Source of the DNA: Campylobacter sp. MIT 12-8780
GTDB taxonomy: Bacteria; Campylobacterota; Campylobacteria; Campylobacterales; Campylobacteraceae
Direction: 5' to 3'
Length of the DNA stretch: 64,000 nt
Assembly: GCF_006864535.1 (NCBI RefSeq)
Contig: NZ_QHLL01000003.1
Span: 158,063 to 222,062, forward strand
Below the pieces are notes generated by a model. The model was not told the origin of the DNA, ran no database searches, and saw only the letters and a list, made by a program, of their open reading frames with translations. The position numbers and the translations under genes are program-made. Shown one piece after another: positions 9,632 through 18,692 of the stretch; positions within the stretch are counted from its first letter, which is position 1; every line of letters starts with the position of its first letter.

Positions 9632-10288
9632 TTAACTCCATTTTTTTTCTAAAATTTGAGAATACCAAGAAAGCGGATAGCATAATAAAAAATATATAAA
9701 AAATATTATACCATAAATGACAAAAGAAGCATAAACATTGCTATGATGAAACTCGATGATTTGCTGCCCTACTTTGACAAGCTCAACTGCTCCGATTAAA
9801 AAAGCAAAAGTCGTGCTTTTAATCATTCTAGTAAGTAAATTTATACTTGCTGGAGTTAGACGTCTTAAGGCTTGAGGTAAGATGACAAAAGTATAAAGCT
9901 CATAAGTGTTTAAAGCAAGGCTAGCTGCTGATTCGTATTGGTGTTTTGGTATGCTTTGCAGGGCAGCTCGCACCAAATCCATCATCTCAAACACGCCCCA
10001 AATGCTAAAGACTAAAATCGCCGCACTCACCGCGCTTAAATTCAAGCCAAACCAACGCGACAAACCAAAATAAATCACAAAAAGCCACACGATCAAAGGC
10101 ATAACGCGAACAAATTCAAGGCAAAATCTACAAAATGCGTTTATAAAAGGATTTTTAAGATTATAAATTACACCCATAAAAAGCCCGCCCACAGAAGAGA
10201 TGATGATACTCACAGCAGAAATTTCTAAGGTGATTAAAAGCCCTTCAAGCAGTCTTGAAAAGGTGTTTAAAGTCAGTAATTCAGGCAT
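9632..10288 (-). CDS. Amino-acid ABC transporter permease
   Basis: HisM/GlnP-type membrane subunit, 218 residues with about five membrane helices. The EAA loop that contacts the ATPase is present as YESAASLALNTYELYTFVIL followed by PQALRR. I chose ATG 10288 (MPELLTL), which overlaps the previous permease stop by 8 bp and has AAAGG upstream; a TTG at 10306 would add six residues. It would pair with the neighbouring permease to form the membrane channel. Confidence 0.88.
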   Translation of the reverse strand: MPELLTLNTFSRLLEGLLITLEISAVSIIISSVGGLFMGVIYNLKNPFINAFCRFCLEFVRVMPLIVWLFVIYFGLSRWFGLNLSAVSAAILVFSIWGVFEMMDLVRAALQSIPKHQYESAASLALNTYELYTFVILPQALRRLTPASINLLTRMIKSTTFAFLIGAVELVKVGQQIIEFHHSNVYASFVIYGIIFFIYFLLCYPLSWYSQILEKKWS

Positions 10289-10928
10289 AACGCAACCTTT
10301 TTTCAAGATAGCTTAAAAACAAAGATAAAGGTAAGATTATACATAAATAACTCACAAAAAGCATAAATAAAAGCTCATCTGTCTTATAAGTAAGCGAATT
10401 TAAACTCGTCATCGTATAAACAAGATCAGGCAAGGCAATGATAGTAACAACTGAGGTTTCTTTAAATAAAAAAATAGTATTTGCACTAAGACTTGGCATA
10501 GCCACGCTTAAAGCTTGAGGCAAGATCACAAAGCGAAACACCTGCCAAGGACTTAAAGCTAAGCTTAAGGCTGCTTCAAACTGCTGTTTTTTTACCGCTT
10601 CAATACCAGCTCTTAAACTCTCTGCCATATAAGAACCGCCCAAAAATGAAAGCCCCAAAACCGCACAGCTAAAGCTCTCAAGCCCAAGTCCAAGCCGTCC
10701 AAGCCCATAATACAAAAAGAAAAGCTGGATGAGCAAAGGCGTATTTCTTGAAAGCTCTATATACACCCTGCAAATTTGGCTTAAAAGTTTGAACTTAAAA
10801 TACTGCATTAACACGCAAAAAATGCCTATACACAAAGAAAAGAAAAGCCCCAAAGCAAAAACCTCAAGTGTAAGTAAGGCTGCATTTATAAAATTTGGCG
10901 TGTATTTGAGTATAAAATCAAAATCCAT
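10281..10928 (-). CDS. Amino-acid ABC transporter permease
   Basis: First gene of the transporter operon, 215 residues, with about five membrane helices and the EAA loop FEAALSLALSPWQVFRFVIL then PQAL. AGAGGAAAAAG precedes the ATG. With the second permease it should form a heterodimeric channel for polar amino acids. No periplasmic binding protein gene is adjacent, so substrate delivery must come from a protein encoded elsewhere. Confidence 0.88.
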   Translation of the reverse strand: MDFDFILKYTPNFINAALLTLEVFALGLFFSLCIGIFCVLMQYFKFKLLSQICRVYIELSRNTPLLIQLFFLYYGLGRLGLGLESFSCAVLGLSFLGGSYMAESLRAGIEAVKKQQFEAALSLALSPWQVFRFVILPQALSVAMPSLSANTIFLFKETSVVTIIALPDLVYTMTSLNSLTYKTDELLFMLFVSYLCIILPLSLFLSYLEKRLRYA

Positions 10929-11022
10929 CTTTTTCCTCTTAGTAGTTTTTTAAGACTAATTTTAGTCTAAATAAGTTAAAAATTCTTTTAAATTTTCTCA
11001 TTCTTTTTTATCAAGTGCAAAA

Positions 11023-12384
11023 CTAAAAAGATAATATATTTTTAATACTTGAAAGCTTAGCCCCTAAATTTGAAAACCTCTTTATGCTAGCTTTATTTTT
11101 CATTTTCAAAGCATAGATATAGTCTTTATAGCACTCTGGACGCTTAAGATTACTTCGCTTTTTATGGGTGCAAAGAATTTTTATAAATTTAAAAGGCAAG
11201 ACTAGTTTTTTAAGTCCTTTTGCCTTATTACACTCTTTTGCAAGCTTGTAGCTTAAATATTCTTTAGTTCTTTCAATTGCACCATAAGGCTGAGTTTTTA
11301 TGAATTTTTTAAGCTCCTTAAGCTCTTTTTTAAAGGTTTGAGGGTCTAAAAGCTCTAAGACAAGAGCTTTATTGCAGACATAAGGTAAAAAAAGCTCTTC
11401 TATTTGCCTTGCTAGCTCTTTATCCTTAAAATTATGTGTAAAATGAAGTAGAGCTCTAGCAACTTGCAACCAAGCAAAAGCTTCTTGATATTGCCTCATA
11501 AGCTCTAAATTCTCTTTATAACTTACAGAAAAATCATTGCAATAAGTTGATAGTTGTATATCTGCTTTTTTGCGGCTATGATTCATGGAGCTTTTAGGGC
11601 GAATGCGGTAATAGTATAGTTTTTGAGGCAAGACAACTATTTTTTGAGCCTCAGCAAATAAAGCTATACCAAAATGCACATCCTCAGTAAAAGATTTTTC
11701 AACAAAATGAATCTTAGTGTCTTTTAAAAACTCAAAAGCTATCATACCCTGCCATGCAAACCAAAAAGTTACAATATTTAAACTTCTAGCCCTTTGCAAC
11801 CATTCTTCAGTGCTTATAATAGACTTTTGAGTAAAAGCAAAATGCTGCATTTGAGTTTGAGTTTTTTTAGCTTTAACCCCATCGAAATAAGGCTGGTAAT
11901 CAAACCATAAAACATTATAATTTTTAATATTTTTCACAGCTTCTTCTAAGCAATTCAAGGCTAAAAAATCATCTCCATCAAAAAAACAAATATAAGTTAT
12001 CTTAGAAATTTCAAGTTTTGGCAATGAAGTTTTTTTAAAAAGAGCATAAATATCATTTTTTTCATCTTGATCAAGTTTAAAACAAGCCAAGTTTTCTTTC
12101 TTATAACTAAAATAAAAATTTAAAGTCTCGCTAAAATACTCTATACCAACATTACGAGCGCTTCCTTGTCCAGCATTTTTTTTATCAATGAGCGTAATTC
12201 TTTTATCTTTTTTTGCATACTCAAAAGCTATGTCAAAGCTCTTATCTGTACTGCCATCATTTACGAGTAAAAGTTCAAAATTTGAATAACTTTGCTTAAG
12301 CACACTTTCTATGCAGGCTTTAAGATATTTTTCAATATTATAAATAGGCACAACTATACCTACTTTTGCTTCTTTATTTGTCAT
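11023..12384 (-). CDS. Family 2 glycosyltransferase with LSYKL-type C-terminal module
   Basis: The N-terminus (VGIVVPIYNIEKYLKACIES, then LLVNDGSTD) and the FFDGDD acid motif identify a GT-A, family 2 transferase that adds a sugar from a nucleotide donor; donor and acceptor are unknown. The C-terminal tail from about residue 377 has LSYKL, LPFKFIKI and CYKDYIYAL, the same module seen twice in the acyltransferase at 3.6-4.8 kb. ATG 12384 was chosen; a TTG immediately before it is slightly closer to AAAGGA. It follows a second glycosyltransferase by 16 bp, suggesting co-transcription. Confidence 0.8.
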   Translation of the reverse strand: MTNKEAKVGIVVPIYNIEKYLKACIESVLKQSYSNFELLLVNDGSTDKSFDIAFEYAKKDKRITLIDKKNAGQGSARNVGIEYFSETLNFYFSYKKENLACFKLDQDEKNDIYALFKKTSLPKLEISKITYICFFDGDDFLALNCLEEAVKNIKNYNVLWFDYQPYFDGVKAKKTQTQMQHFAFTQKSIISTEEWLQRARSLNIVTFWFAWQGMIAFEFLKDTKIHFVEKSFTEDVHFGIALFAEAQKIVVLPQKLYYYRIRPKSSMNHSRKKADIQLSTYCNDFSVSYKENLELMRQYQEAFAWLQVARALLHFTHNFKDKELARQIEELFLPYVCNKALVLELLDPQTFKKELKELKKFIKTQPYGAIERTKEYLSYKLAKECNKAKGLKKLVLPFKFIKILCTHKKRSNLKRPECYKDYIYALKMKNKASIKRFSNLGAKLSSIKNILSF

Positions 12385-12400
12385 CAATACCAGTCCTTTG

Positions 12401-13846
12401 TCATTTAAAACGCATTTGCGAAATAAATTTAGAGTCCCTAAAGAACTCTTTTGGCGAACACATAAGCTTTCTAAATAGCCTATAAAACTTAGTTTGTGAG
12501 AGTTTAGCCTCTAAAAAAGCTGGTAAAAGCTTAAATTTAGTATGCTTAAGCTCATAAATATAAGGCTTAAATATGAGTGATTTTAAAGGATAAAAACTTT
12601 TTTTATGAGCTTGAAAATTACTTATTTCTTGAAGTAAATTTTCATTTATAATTTTGCCTTGAAACTCTTTAAAATGCCAAAGTTCAAGCTCATTTTTATC
12701 TTTTTGAAGCTCACATACTGCATATTCAAGCCTGTGTTGTTTTATACATTCTAAAAACTGAATTTGAGAAGATAAATAAGACGCATTAAACAAAATCAAA
12801 GCAATTTTTTCTTGTTCAAGAAAGCTTAAAAACTCGGTTTCATTTTGAAACTCCTTATATACAAAAGAGCCAAAATACACGCTTGCTATCCTAAAACTTA
12901 AAAGTTCCTTACTTAAAACAAGCACCTTTTGATCTTGTGCTTCTTTACGTTGTAACACCTGAGGTAAGCTTTGTAAAAAACTTTGCTCGTCTTTAAAATA
13001 CTTTTCTAATTTTGTAAAAAATAAACGATGATTGGCTTCTTTGTTGCTTAGATAATTGTTTTGATTAGGCTCAATGTGCCAAAAATGATACACAAAAAGC
13101 GAGTAAAAAGCACTTTCATAGCCAAGTAAGGAAAATAAAGCCCTGAAACCTTTAAATTCATTAAAATGCCAGTTTCTACTATCATAAGCTAAATTTGCTG
13201 GCATTTTTTCAAAATGCACGCAAGCTTTTAAAGCGCGGGCAAACAAATCAAAATCCTCATAGCCATGCCCCACAAAGCCTTCATCATTGCCACCAAGTTC
13301 AAGAAATTTATATTTATGCATTATAAAAGAGCTAGAAAAAAAGGCAAGAAATTTACACATTTTTTGCTCATTAAGCAAATCATTTTGCACTAAAGTATCC
13401 CAAAAATTTGGACTTTGGCTAAGCAAAAACTCACTTGCTTCTTGTTTAAGATAAATACAAGGAAGCAACAATAAAGCATTTGGGTTTGCATCAATGCCCT
13501 TTACACATATAAGCTCAAGGAGTTTTGCAAGACTTTGAGGTGAAATTTCACAATCTACGTCTAAAAACATCACCACATTTGCCCTAGCATTGATTGCACC
13601 TAAATTTCTACATTTGCCTTGAGAAAAATATACTTGAATTTCGTCTTTGATATAAATATGTCCAGACTTTACAATACACTCTTTTACACTCTCATCAAAG
13701 CAACTTGAAAAGCCCTCAACAAAGATATACTCCACCTTCTCATCGCTTTTATAAGCACAAGCTTTTTGCAATACTCTTTCTTTGATATAAGCTCGCTCAA
13801 CACTTAAGCCAAAGGGGATAATGATACTTAGCTTGGGATTTTTCAT
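12401..13846 (-). CDS. Glycosyltransferase with GT2 and galactosyltransferase-type motifs
   Basis: The 481-residue protein begins LSIIIPFGLS, has the metal-binding VMFLDVDCE motif near residue 95, and later GGNDEGFVGHGYEDFDLF, a motif found in capsule polymerase-like and galactosyltransferase C-terminal domains. Residues from about 280 on are poorly recognisable; the tail LMCSPKEFFRDS resembles the ends of other Campylobacter sugar transferases. It likely builds a surface polysaccharide. The start ATG at 13846 lies in an AT-rich leader with no strong ribosome site. Confidence 0.75.
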   Translation of the reverse strand: MKNPKLSIIIPFGLSVERAYIKERVLQKACAYKSDEKVEYIFVEGFSSCFDESVKECIVKSGHIYIKDEIQVYFSQGKCRNLGAINARANVVMFLDVDCEISPQSLAKLLELICVKGIDANPNALLLLPCIYLKQEASEFLLSQSPNFWDTLVQNDLLNEQKMCKFLAFFSSSFIMHKYKFLELGGNDEGFVGHGYEDFDLFARALKACVHFEKMPANLAYDSRNWHFNEFKGFRALFSLLGYESAFYSLFVYHFWHIEPNQNNYLSNKEANHRLFFTKLEKYFKDEQSFLQSLPQVLQRKEAQDQKVLVLSKELLSFRIASVYFGSFVYKEFQNETEFLSFLEQEKIALILFNASYLSSQIQFLECIKQHRLEYAVCELQKDKNELELWHFKEFQGKIINENLLQEISNFQAHKKSFYPLKSLIFKPYIYELKHTKFKLLPAFLEAKLSQTKFYRLFRKLMCSPKEFFRDSKFISQMRFK

Positions 13847-13871
13847 AGCATTATTGTAACAAAATCTGCCT

Positions 13872-14465
13872 TTATAAAAGCTTGAAAAGTTCGTTTTTGT
13901 TTGTGATTTTAATCTTGCCCTTGTGCGTATCGATTAAAGCTTTATTTTTAAGCTCTTTAATCAATCTTGAAAGAGATTCAGCTCTTGAATTAAGCTTTTG
14001 TGCGATTTGTTTTTGCGTCAAAGAGCTTAAATTTGCTTCATTTTCAAGTAAAAAATATAGGAATTTTTGCCTTAAATCAAGACTTTGGGTACCAAGCTCT
14101 TTTTCTAAAATTTGAATCTTTTTAAACAAAGAGCTAATAAGCATTAAAGCGATTTTTGAATCCTCTTGACAAAGAGTCTTAAACTGCTTAAAATCAAGCT
14201 CTAAAATTTCACTTTCCTTTTCACAAATAGCACTTGCTGGATAGTTTAAGCCCTCAAATGCTGGCATTTCGGCGATAAAAGATATAGGCGTAAAATGATG
14301 GATACTTAGTTCCTTTCCTGCAGCTAAAGTCTTATAAACCCTTACTTCTCCGCTTAGCAAGATAAAAAATAATTCTGCTTTTTCACCTTCAAAAAACAAA
14401 ATATTTCCTTTTTGATATCGCTTTTTTCTCCCTATGCGAAGAAAAATTTCAAGCACATTTTGCAT
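13872..14465 (-). CDS. nssR: Crp/Fnr-family nitrosative stress regulator NssR
   Basis: NssR activates the nitric-oxide response genes of Campylobacter, including the haemoglobin genes. The 197-residue product has a cyclic-nucleotide-binding-like beta-roll (residues 20-110), a dimer helix, and a C-terminal HTH (LTQKQIAQKLNSRAESLSRL). It lacks the N-terminal cysteine cluster of oxygen-sensing FNR. ATG 14465 has AGGGAAAAAT upstream; 14 extra codons before it are open but unlikely. It is divergent from ctb, as in C. jejuni, and a matching operator lies between them. Confidence 0.9.
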   Translation of the reverse strand: MQNVLEIFLRIGRKKRYQKGNILFFEGEKAELFFILLSGEVRVYKTLAAGKELSIHHFTPISFIAEMPAFEGLNYPASAICEKESEILELDFKQFKTLCQEDSKIALMLISSLFKKIQILEKELGTQSLDLRQKFLYFLLENEANLSSLTQKQIAQKLNSRAESLSRLIKELKNKALIDTHKGKIKITNKNELFKLL

Positions 14466-14493
14466 ATTTTTCCCTAGTTTTTTTATCTTAATT

Positions 14494-14507
14494 TTAACAC
14501 AAATCAA
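14494..14507 (+). promoter_or_regulatory. NssR-type operator upstream of ctb
   Basis: TTAAC-ACAA-ATCAA resembles the NssR/FNR-type site TTAAC-N4-GTTAA, with a perfect left half and three of five matches on the right. Its centre (14500.5) lies about 41.5 bp before the start expected from the -10 element TATACT, the class II activator position. Confidence 0.5.
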
Positions 14508-14529
14508 TAATTTTTAAAGAAAATTTTCT

Positions 14530-14535
14530 TATACT
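14530..14535 (+). promoter_or_regulatory. -10 element of ctb
   Basis: TATACT lies 28 bp before the ctb start codon, in front of an AAGGAGA ribosome site. It is the best -10 match in the short intergenic region and fits the position of the NssR site. Confidence 0.5.
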
Positions 14536-14563
14536 TTAGCTTCAAATTTAACAAGGAGAAAAA

Positions 14564-14941
14564 ATGAAGTTAGATACTATAAATAAAGAAGGTATCGATC
14601 GTTTAATGGAAATTTTTTATGAAAAGATTAGACGCGATAAGGATTTAGGAGCGATTTTTAACGCTAAGGTTGGCACAGATGATGAAGCATGGCAAAACCA
14701 TAAAGCAAAAATCAGTAATTTCTGGCAGGGTATGCTTTTAGGACAAGGTGATTATAACGGACAGCCTATGAAGGCTCATATTGAGTTACCGCCTTTTCCG
14801 CGTGAGTTTTTTGATACTTGGTTAAAACTTTTTGAAGAAAGCTTAAATCAAGTTTTTAACGAAGAAATGAGTGCGGTGATCTTGCAAAGAGCGCAAATGA
14901 TCGCTAGAAATTTTCAAAATGTTTTATATGCTGGGCGTTAA
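14564..14941 (+). CDS. ctb: Group III truncated haemoglobin
   Basis: Ctb is a small cytoplasmic haemoglobin that helps oxygen and nitric-oxide handling. The 125-residue protein has the trHb core with TyrB10 in EIFYEKI, HisE7 in WQNHKAK, the proximal histidine in MKAHIELPPF, and TrpG8 in FDTWLKL, the set described for C. jejuni Ctb. AAGGAGAAAAA precedes the ATG. It is divergent from nssR and has an NssR-type site in its promoter, so induction by nitric oxide is expected. Confidence 0.93.
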   Translation: MKLDTINKEGIDRLMEIFYEKIRRDKDLGAIFNAKVGTDDEAWQNHKAKISNFWQGMLLGQGDYNGQPMKAHIELPPFPREFFDTWLKLFEESLNQVFNEEMSAVILQRAQMIARNFQNVLYAGR

Positions 14942-15043
14942 GGCGTATTGAAAACAAAATCGATCTTAAGTTTATACTTTTGCTTTGTGTGAGGTGTAAA
15001 TTTAAGATTTATATGTTTAAAAGCACAAAAATAAGCAAGTTTT

Positions 15044-15667
15044 TTACTCTTTATTTTTATACTCATACGAAAACACGGGCAAAGCCCAACCATAACAAAT
15101 CGCTAAAAGTCTAAAAGCAACGCCAAAAAAAAGAGTGATTAAAGTAGTGCCTAAGCTGTTAAATTTGACAAATTCTATCAAAATATAATACAAAGCCCCA
15201 GCACTCATCGAAACAGCAGCATAAAGCTCTTTTTGAAAGACAAGAGGGATTCTCGCACACAATGTATCTCTTAAAATTCCACCAAATACACCAGTAATCA
15301 CAGCTGCACTCACAGCGATGATAAAGCCATAACCCTCTGCTATAGCTATACTTGCTCCTAAGATACTAAACACCACAAGCCCAACCGCATCAAGAGCCAA
15401 AAAAAGCCCCTCAAGGCGAGTGATGAGACGCGGAATTTGAGTTGTGATGAGCGCACAAATACAGATTAAGATCACATATTCAGGATGAGCTACCCAAGTT
15501 AAAGGATAGTGTCCTAAAAGTATATCTCTAATGCTTCCTCCACCAATAGCTGTAACCAAAGCGATAAAGATCACACCAAACAAATCCATCTTATGCCGCC
15601 CAGCAGCAATCGCTCCTGTCATCGCTTCAGCAGAAATTCCAATGATATAAAGTGTAGTTAAAAGCAT
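15044..15667 (-). CDS. TRIC-type membrane channel (UPF0126/YadS family)
   Basis: A membrane protein of 207 residues with two repeats of three helices, each with a conserved glycine motif: [10 protein letters not shown] and FGGILRDTL. This is the UPF0126 family, related to trimeric intracellular cation channels; the physiological ion is not known for Campylobacter. I took ATG 15667 (MLLTTLYI) over a start 11 codons upstream. It lies downstream of the tRNA-Leu gene on the same strand. Confidence 0.8.
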   Translation of the reverse strand: MLLTTLYIIGISAEAMTGAIAAGRHKMDLFGVIFIALVTAIGGGSIRDILLGHYPLTWVAHPEYVILICICALITTQIPRLITRLEGLFLALDAVGLVVFSILGASIAIAEGYGFIIAVSAAVITGVFGGILRDTLCARIPLVFQKELYAAVSMSAGALYYILIEFVKFNSLGTTLITLFFGVAFRLLAICYGWALPVFSYEYKNKE

Positions 15668-15712
15668 AAATTTTCTTAAAAGTGTATTGCAAATTTGCAA
15701 AATGTCAGTTCA

Positions 15713-15799
15713 TGGTGCCCAAGGTCGGACTCGAACCGACACAAGGTTGCCCTTACTAGATTTTGAGTCTAGCGCGTCTACCAGTTTCACCACTTGGGC
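15713..15799 (-). tRNA. tRNA-Leu (CAA)
   Basis: An 87-nt tRNA with encoded CCA. The acceptor stem GCCCAAG/CTTGGGC pairs fully, the anticodon stem CTAGA/TCTAG encloses CTCAAAA with anticodon CAA, and the long variable arm and GGTTCGAGTCC T-arm are typical of leucine tRNAs. Confidence 0.97.
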
Positions 15800-15896
15800 T
15801 TATTAAAAAGTGAGATTATACACTATTTAAATTTAAAAAAGACTTTAAAGCTTCAAAAAAAATATTTTTAGCCGATTTAGCCTTAAATTTAAAAAA

Positions 15897-15912
15897 TGGA
15901 ACTCTTTTTGCT
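15897..15912 (+). promoter_or_regulatory. Sigma-54 promoter of flgL
   Basis: TGGAAC-TCTTT-TTGCT matches the sigma-54 -24/-12 consensus (TGGCAC-N5-TTGCT) with correct GG-to-GC spacing. It lies 38 bp before the flgL ATG at 15950 and overlaps a possible upstream start at 15896, which argues for the downstream one. A weaker sigma-28-like GCCGATTT lies at 15871-15878. Confidence 0.85.
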
Positions 15913-15949
15913 TGTATTAAGCAAAAGAAACCATGATCAAGGACAAACA

Positions 15950-18193
15950 ATGCGAATCACTAATCAGCTCACAAATTACCATTCGATCAGCTCCGTCCAG
16001 CAAGCTATGTCAAATTTTTACAAAGTTAGCAACCAAGTCAGCACAGGCTTGCAAATTCAAAACTCCTTTGAATCAGCAAACACCTATATAGACAACACTC
16101 GTCTTGAATACGAACTTAAAACCCTAGAACAAGTCGAAAAGGCTGCCTCGCTTGCCAATGAAATGACAAAAAACACAGACAAAGCCTTAGGCGATATCGT
16201 TTCGCTTATCGAGCAATTTAAAGTCAAAGTAACTCAAGCAGCAAGCGATAGTCAAACACAAACTTCAAGAGAAGCCATAGCAAAAGAACTCACCCGCATC
16301 AAAGAAGAGATTGTAAATATCGCAAATACAAGTGTTAATGGGCAGTTTTTATTCTCAGGATCGCTTAGTGGCACAAAGCCTTTTGATCAATCAGGAAATT
16401 ATTATGGCGATAATAAATCAATGAATATCGTTACAGGAGACAGCACACAAAGCGCTTACAATGTCTCAGGTTATGATCTTTTTTACAAAGCAGACAATGA
16501 CTTTAAAAAGCAAATTACCACAAATGTAAGCTTTACAGACAATCGCTATGATTTAAATCAAAACCCAGATAAAACAACCTATCTTGATGGCAATGCTGCG
16601 ATTAGAAATTTAATAGGACTTGGCTATGTAAGGGAAAACAATCCTCCTCTTGATCCAACAACGGATTTTGAAACAACACCAAAAGACTTTCCACCAACCG
16701 CCCTTTATGTGCAAGGCACAAGACCAGATGGGACGAGCTTTAAAAGTGCTGTGCTTATGCAGCCAGGCGATACTTTACAAGGTATGCTTGATAAAATCGG
16801 CGCATTGTATGGCAACACCGATACAAATAAAGTCGTTGATATCAGCATTAACAATAGCGGGCAAATTCAAATCACAGACTTAAAACAAGGCAATAACACT
16901 CTTGATTTTCACGCTGTGGCTTTTACTCCGCAGGTTCAAAACTCTACTGAATTAGATCGTATCAATGAGGATTTGCAAGCTCAAGGAAACAGCTTAACAG
17001 ACTTGACAAATATAGTTATGCAACAAGCCTTAGGAGCAAATGGCGATCTTACTAATCTTACAAGTCCGGTAAATATAGGCATAAACGGAAATAACTACTC
17101 TATAAGCTTGCAACAAACTGATTTTATCTTTAGTAAGATGACTGATACGCTTGGCAATGCAACAAATGGGGCAGATTATGATAATGTCTTTTTTGAAACA
17201 AGTGGCAACAAGGTTATAGGCAATATCTCACAAATCACAAAAGCAGATGGAGTGTATGCTACAGCTTCAACCAAACTTAGCGAAGTCGCAACAGGAGATT
17301 TAGCAAATACTACGCTAAATTTAGTCGTCAATTCAAAAGGCGGAAACACCTATAATGTCACTATTGACTTAGGAAATTCAAGCGTAAGCTATGAAGATCC
17401 AGCAAATCCGGGGCAAAATATCACTTTTCCTATCATGCATACTAATCCAGCTACTTCAAATAATGGTGTAGTAACTCCAAGCAATGATATTACTTATAAG
17501 CAACTCAATGATGTCATAGGGCTTTTTGCTTCAGATCAAATGCCAACAGCAACCATACCAGTAAATGCAAACCAAGTTACAGCAGCTGATTTTCAAACCT
17601 ACAATACCGCTTTGCAAAATTCAAAATCAACCGTTGAAGTTAGCCTTGATTATAAAGGACGCATTACGATTACTGATAAGCTTTCAACCGGCACAAACAT
17701 AGGCGTAGCTATGCACGATAGCCAAAGCACGCAGTTTCCAGCTCTACCGCTTACCACCACAGCTCAAGTAACAGATGGTGCGGCTTTATCCTTTAGTGCA
17801 AATAATGCTTTAATCATTGATGAGCCTCATGTTGATCTTATAAAAGACTTAGAACTGATGATTGATTCTGTTTTAGAAGGCAATATGAGAGCTGATTCTG
17901 AAGGTAAAGATCCAAGAAATACAGGTATGCAAGGAGCGCTTGAAAGGCTTGATCATTTAGGCGAACATTTAAGAAAACAAAGAACGCAAATCGGTGCAAG
18001 TGCAAAAGCTATCGAGGATACTGAATCAAGAGTAAAACTTTTAAAAGTCAATATCCAAAGCGTAAAATCAGAAGTCATTGATACTGATCTTGCTGAAGCG
18101 CTTACACAGATGATGCAAACACAGCTTACCTATCAAGCAGCGATGAAAGCTTCAACAACGCTTTCTCAGCTCAGTTTGCTTAATTATATGTAA
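15950..18193 (+). CDS. flgL: Flagellar hook-filament junction protein FlgL
   Basis: FlgL forms the junction between hook and filament. The N-terminus (RITNQLTNYHSISSVQQAMS) and C-terminus (LAEALTQMMQTQLTYQAAMK) form the conserved coiled-coil D0/D1 parts shared with flagellin. The 747-residue length, more than twice that of the enteric protein, comes from a large central surface domain, as in other Campylobacter. AAGGACAAACA gives the start. The sigma-54 promoter upstream places it in the hook-stage class of flagellar genes. Confidence 0.93.
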   Translation: MRITNQLTNYHSISSVQQAMSNFYKVSNQVSTGLQIQNSFESANTYIDNTRLEYELKTLEQVEKAASLANEMTKNTDKALGDIVSLIEQFKVKVTQAASDSQTQTSREAIAKELTRIKEEIVNIANTSVNGQFLFSGSLSGTKPFDQSGNYYGDNKSMNIVTGDSTQSAYNVSGYDLFYKADNDFKKQITTNVSFTDNRYDLNQNPDKTTYLDGNAAIRNLIGLGYVRENNPPLDPTTDFETTPKDFPPTALYVQGTRPDGTSFKSAVLMQPGDTLQGMLDKIGALYGNTDTNKVVDISINNSGQIQITDLKQGNNTLDFHAVAFTPQVQNSTELDRINEDLQAQGNSLTDLTNIVMQQALGANGDLTNLTSPVNIGINGNNYSISLQQTDFIFSKMTDTLGNATNGADYDNVFFETSGNKVIGNISQITKADGVYATASTKLSEVATGDLANTTLNLVVNSKGGNTYNVTIDLGNSSVSYEDPANPGQNITFPIMHTNPATSNNGVVTPSNDITYKQLNDVIGLFASDQMPTATIPVNANQVTAADFQTYNTALQNSKSTVEVSLDYKGRITITDKLSTGTNIGVAMHDSQSTQFPALPLTTTAQVTDGAALSFSANNALIIDEPHVDLIKDLELMIDSVLEGNMRADSEGKDPRNTGMQGALERLDHLGEHLRKQRTQIGASAKAIEDTESRVKLLKVNIQSVKSEVIDTDLAEALTQMMQTQLTYQAAMKASTTLSQLSLLNYM

Positions 18194-18262
18194 AAGAGCT
18201 TTGCTATAAATTTAAAAAAATGCAAAAAATTTATGAAAAAAGCTTCAAATTTATTTTTTGTA

Positions 18263-18270
18263 GCCGATAT
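18263..18270 (+). promoter_or_regulatory. Sigma-28 (FliA) -10 element of the flaG operon
   Basis: GCCGATAT matches the Campylobacter sigma-28 -10 sequence, with an AT-rich AAATTTA stretch about 15 bp upstream as -35 region. It lies 39 bp before the flaG ATG, fitting late flagellar gene control. Confidence 0.75.
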
Positions 18271-18308
18271 AGTCTTTTAAGGAAAGACTATTTTTAAAAG
18301 GACTTAAA

Positions 18309-18689
18309 ATGGAAATAGCAAAGATAAATGGCTCAAACTTGGATTTATCCATGAGTAAGCTTACAACAAGTCAAGCGCAAAATGCTTCGCCAAGGCAAAG
18401 TATTCACAATGCTGTGCAAAACACACAACAAAGCAGTGGCGATTCGCAAAACGATCAGCTTGCTAAGGATAAGGATTTAAACCAAATTGCGCAGAATTTA
18501 AACGAGCAAATGAAGTCTTTAGATACAAACATTCGTTTTGCATATAGCGATAAGATAGAAGGACTTTATATCAGTGTCACTGAAAAGGACACAGGTAGGG
18601 TTATCCGCCAAATTCCTAGCGAAGAGGCGATGAAAATGGCTGAACACTTTAAAAACGCCATAGGCTTAATATTTGATAAGGAGGGTTAA
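18309..18689 (+). CDS. flaG: Flagellar filament-length protein FlaG
   Basis: FlaG limits filament length in Campylobacter. The 126-residue product has a disordered glutamine-rich N-terminus and the conserved C-terminal domain (IRFAYSDKIEGLYISVTEKD, then RVIRQIPSEE). AAAGGACTTAAA sits before the ATG. It is first in an operon with fliD, fliS and a small gene, behind a sigma-28 element. Confidence 0.92.
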   Translation: MEIAKINGSNLDLSMSKLTTSQAQNASPRQSIHNAVQNTQQSSGDSQNDQLAKDKDLNQIAQNLNEQMKSLDTNIRFAYSDKIEGLYISVTEKDTGRVIRQIPSEEAMKMAEHFKNAIGLIFDKEG

Positions 18690-18692
18690 ACA

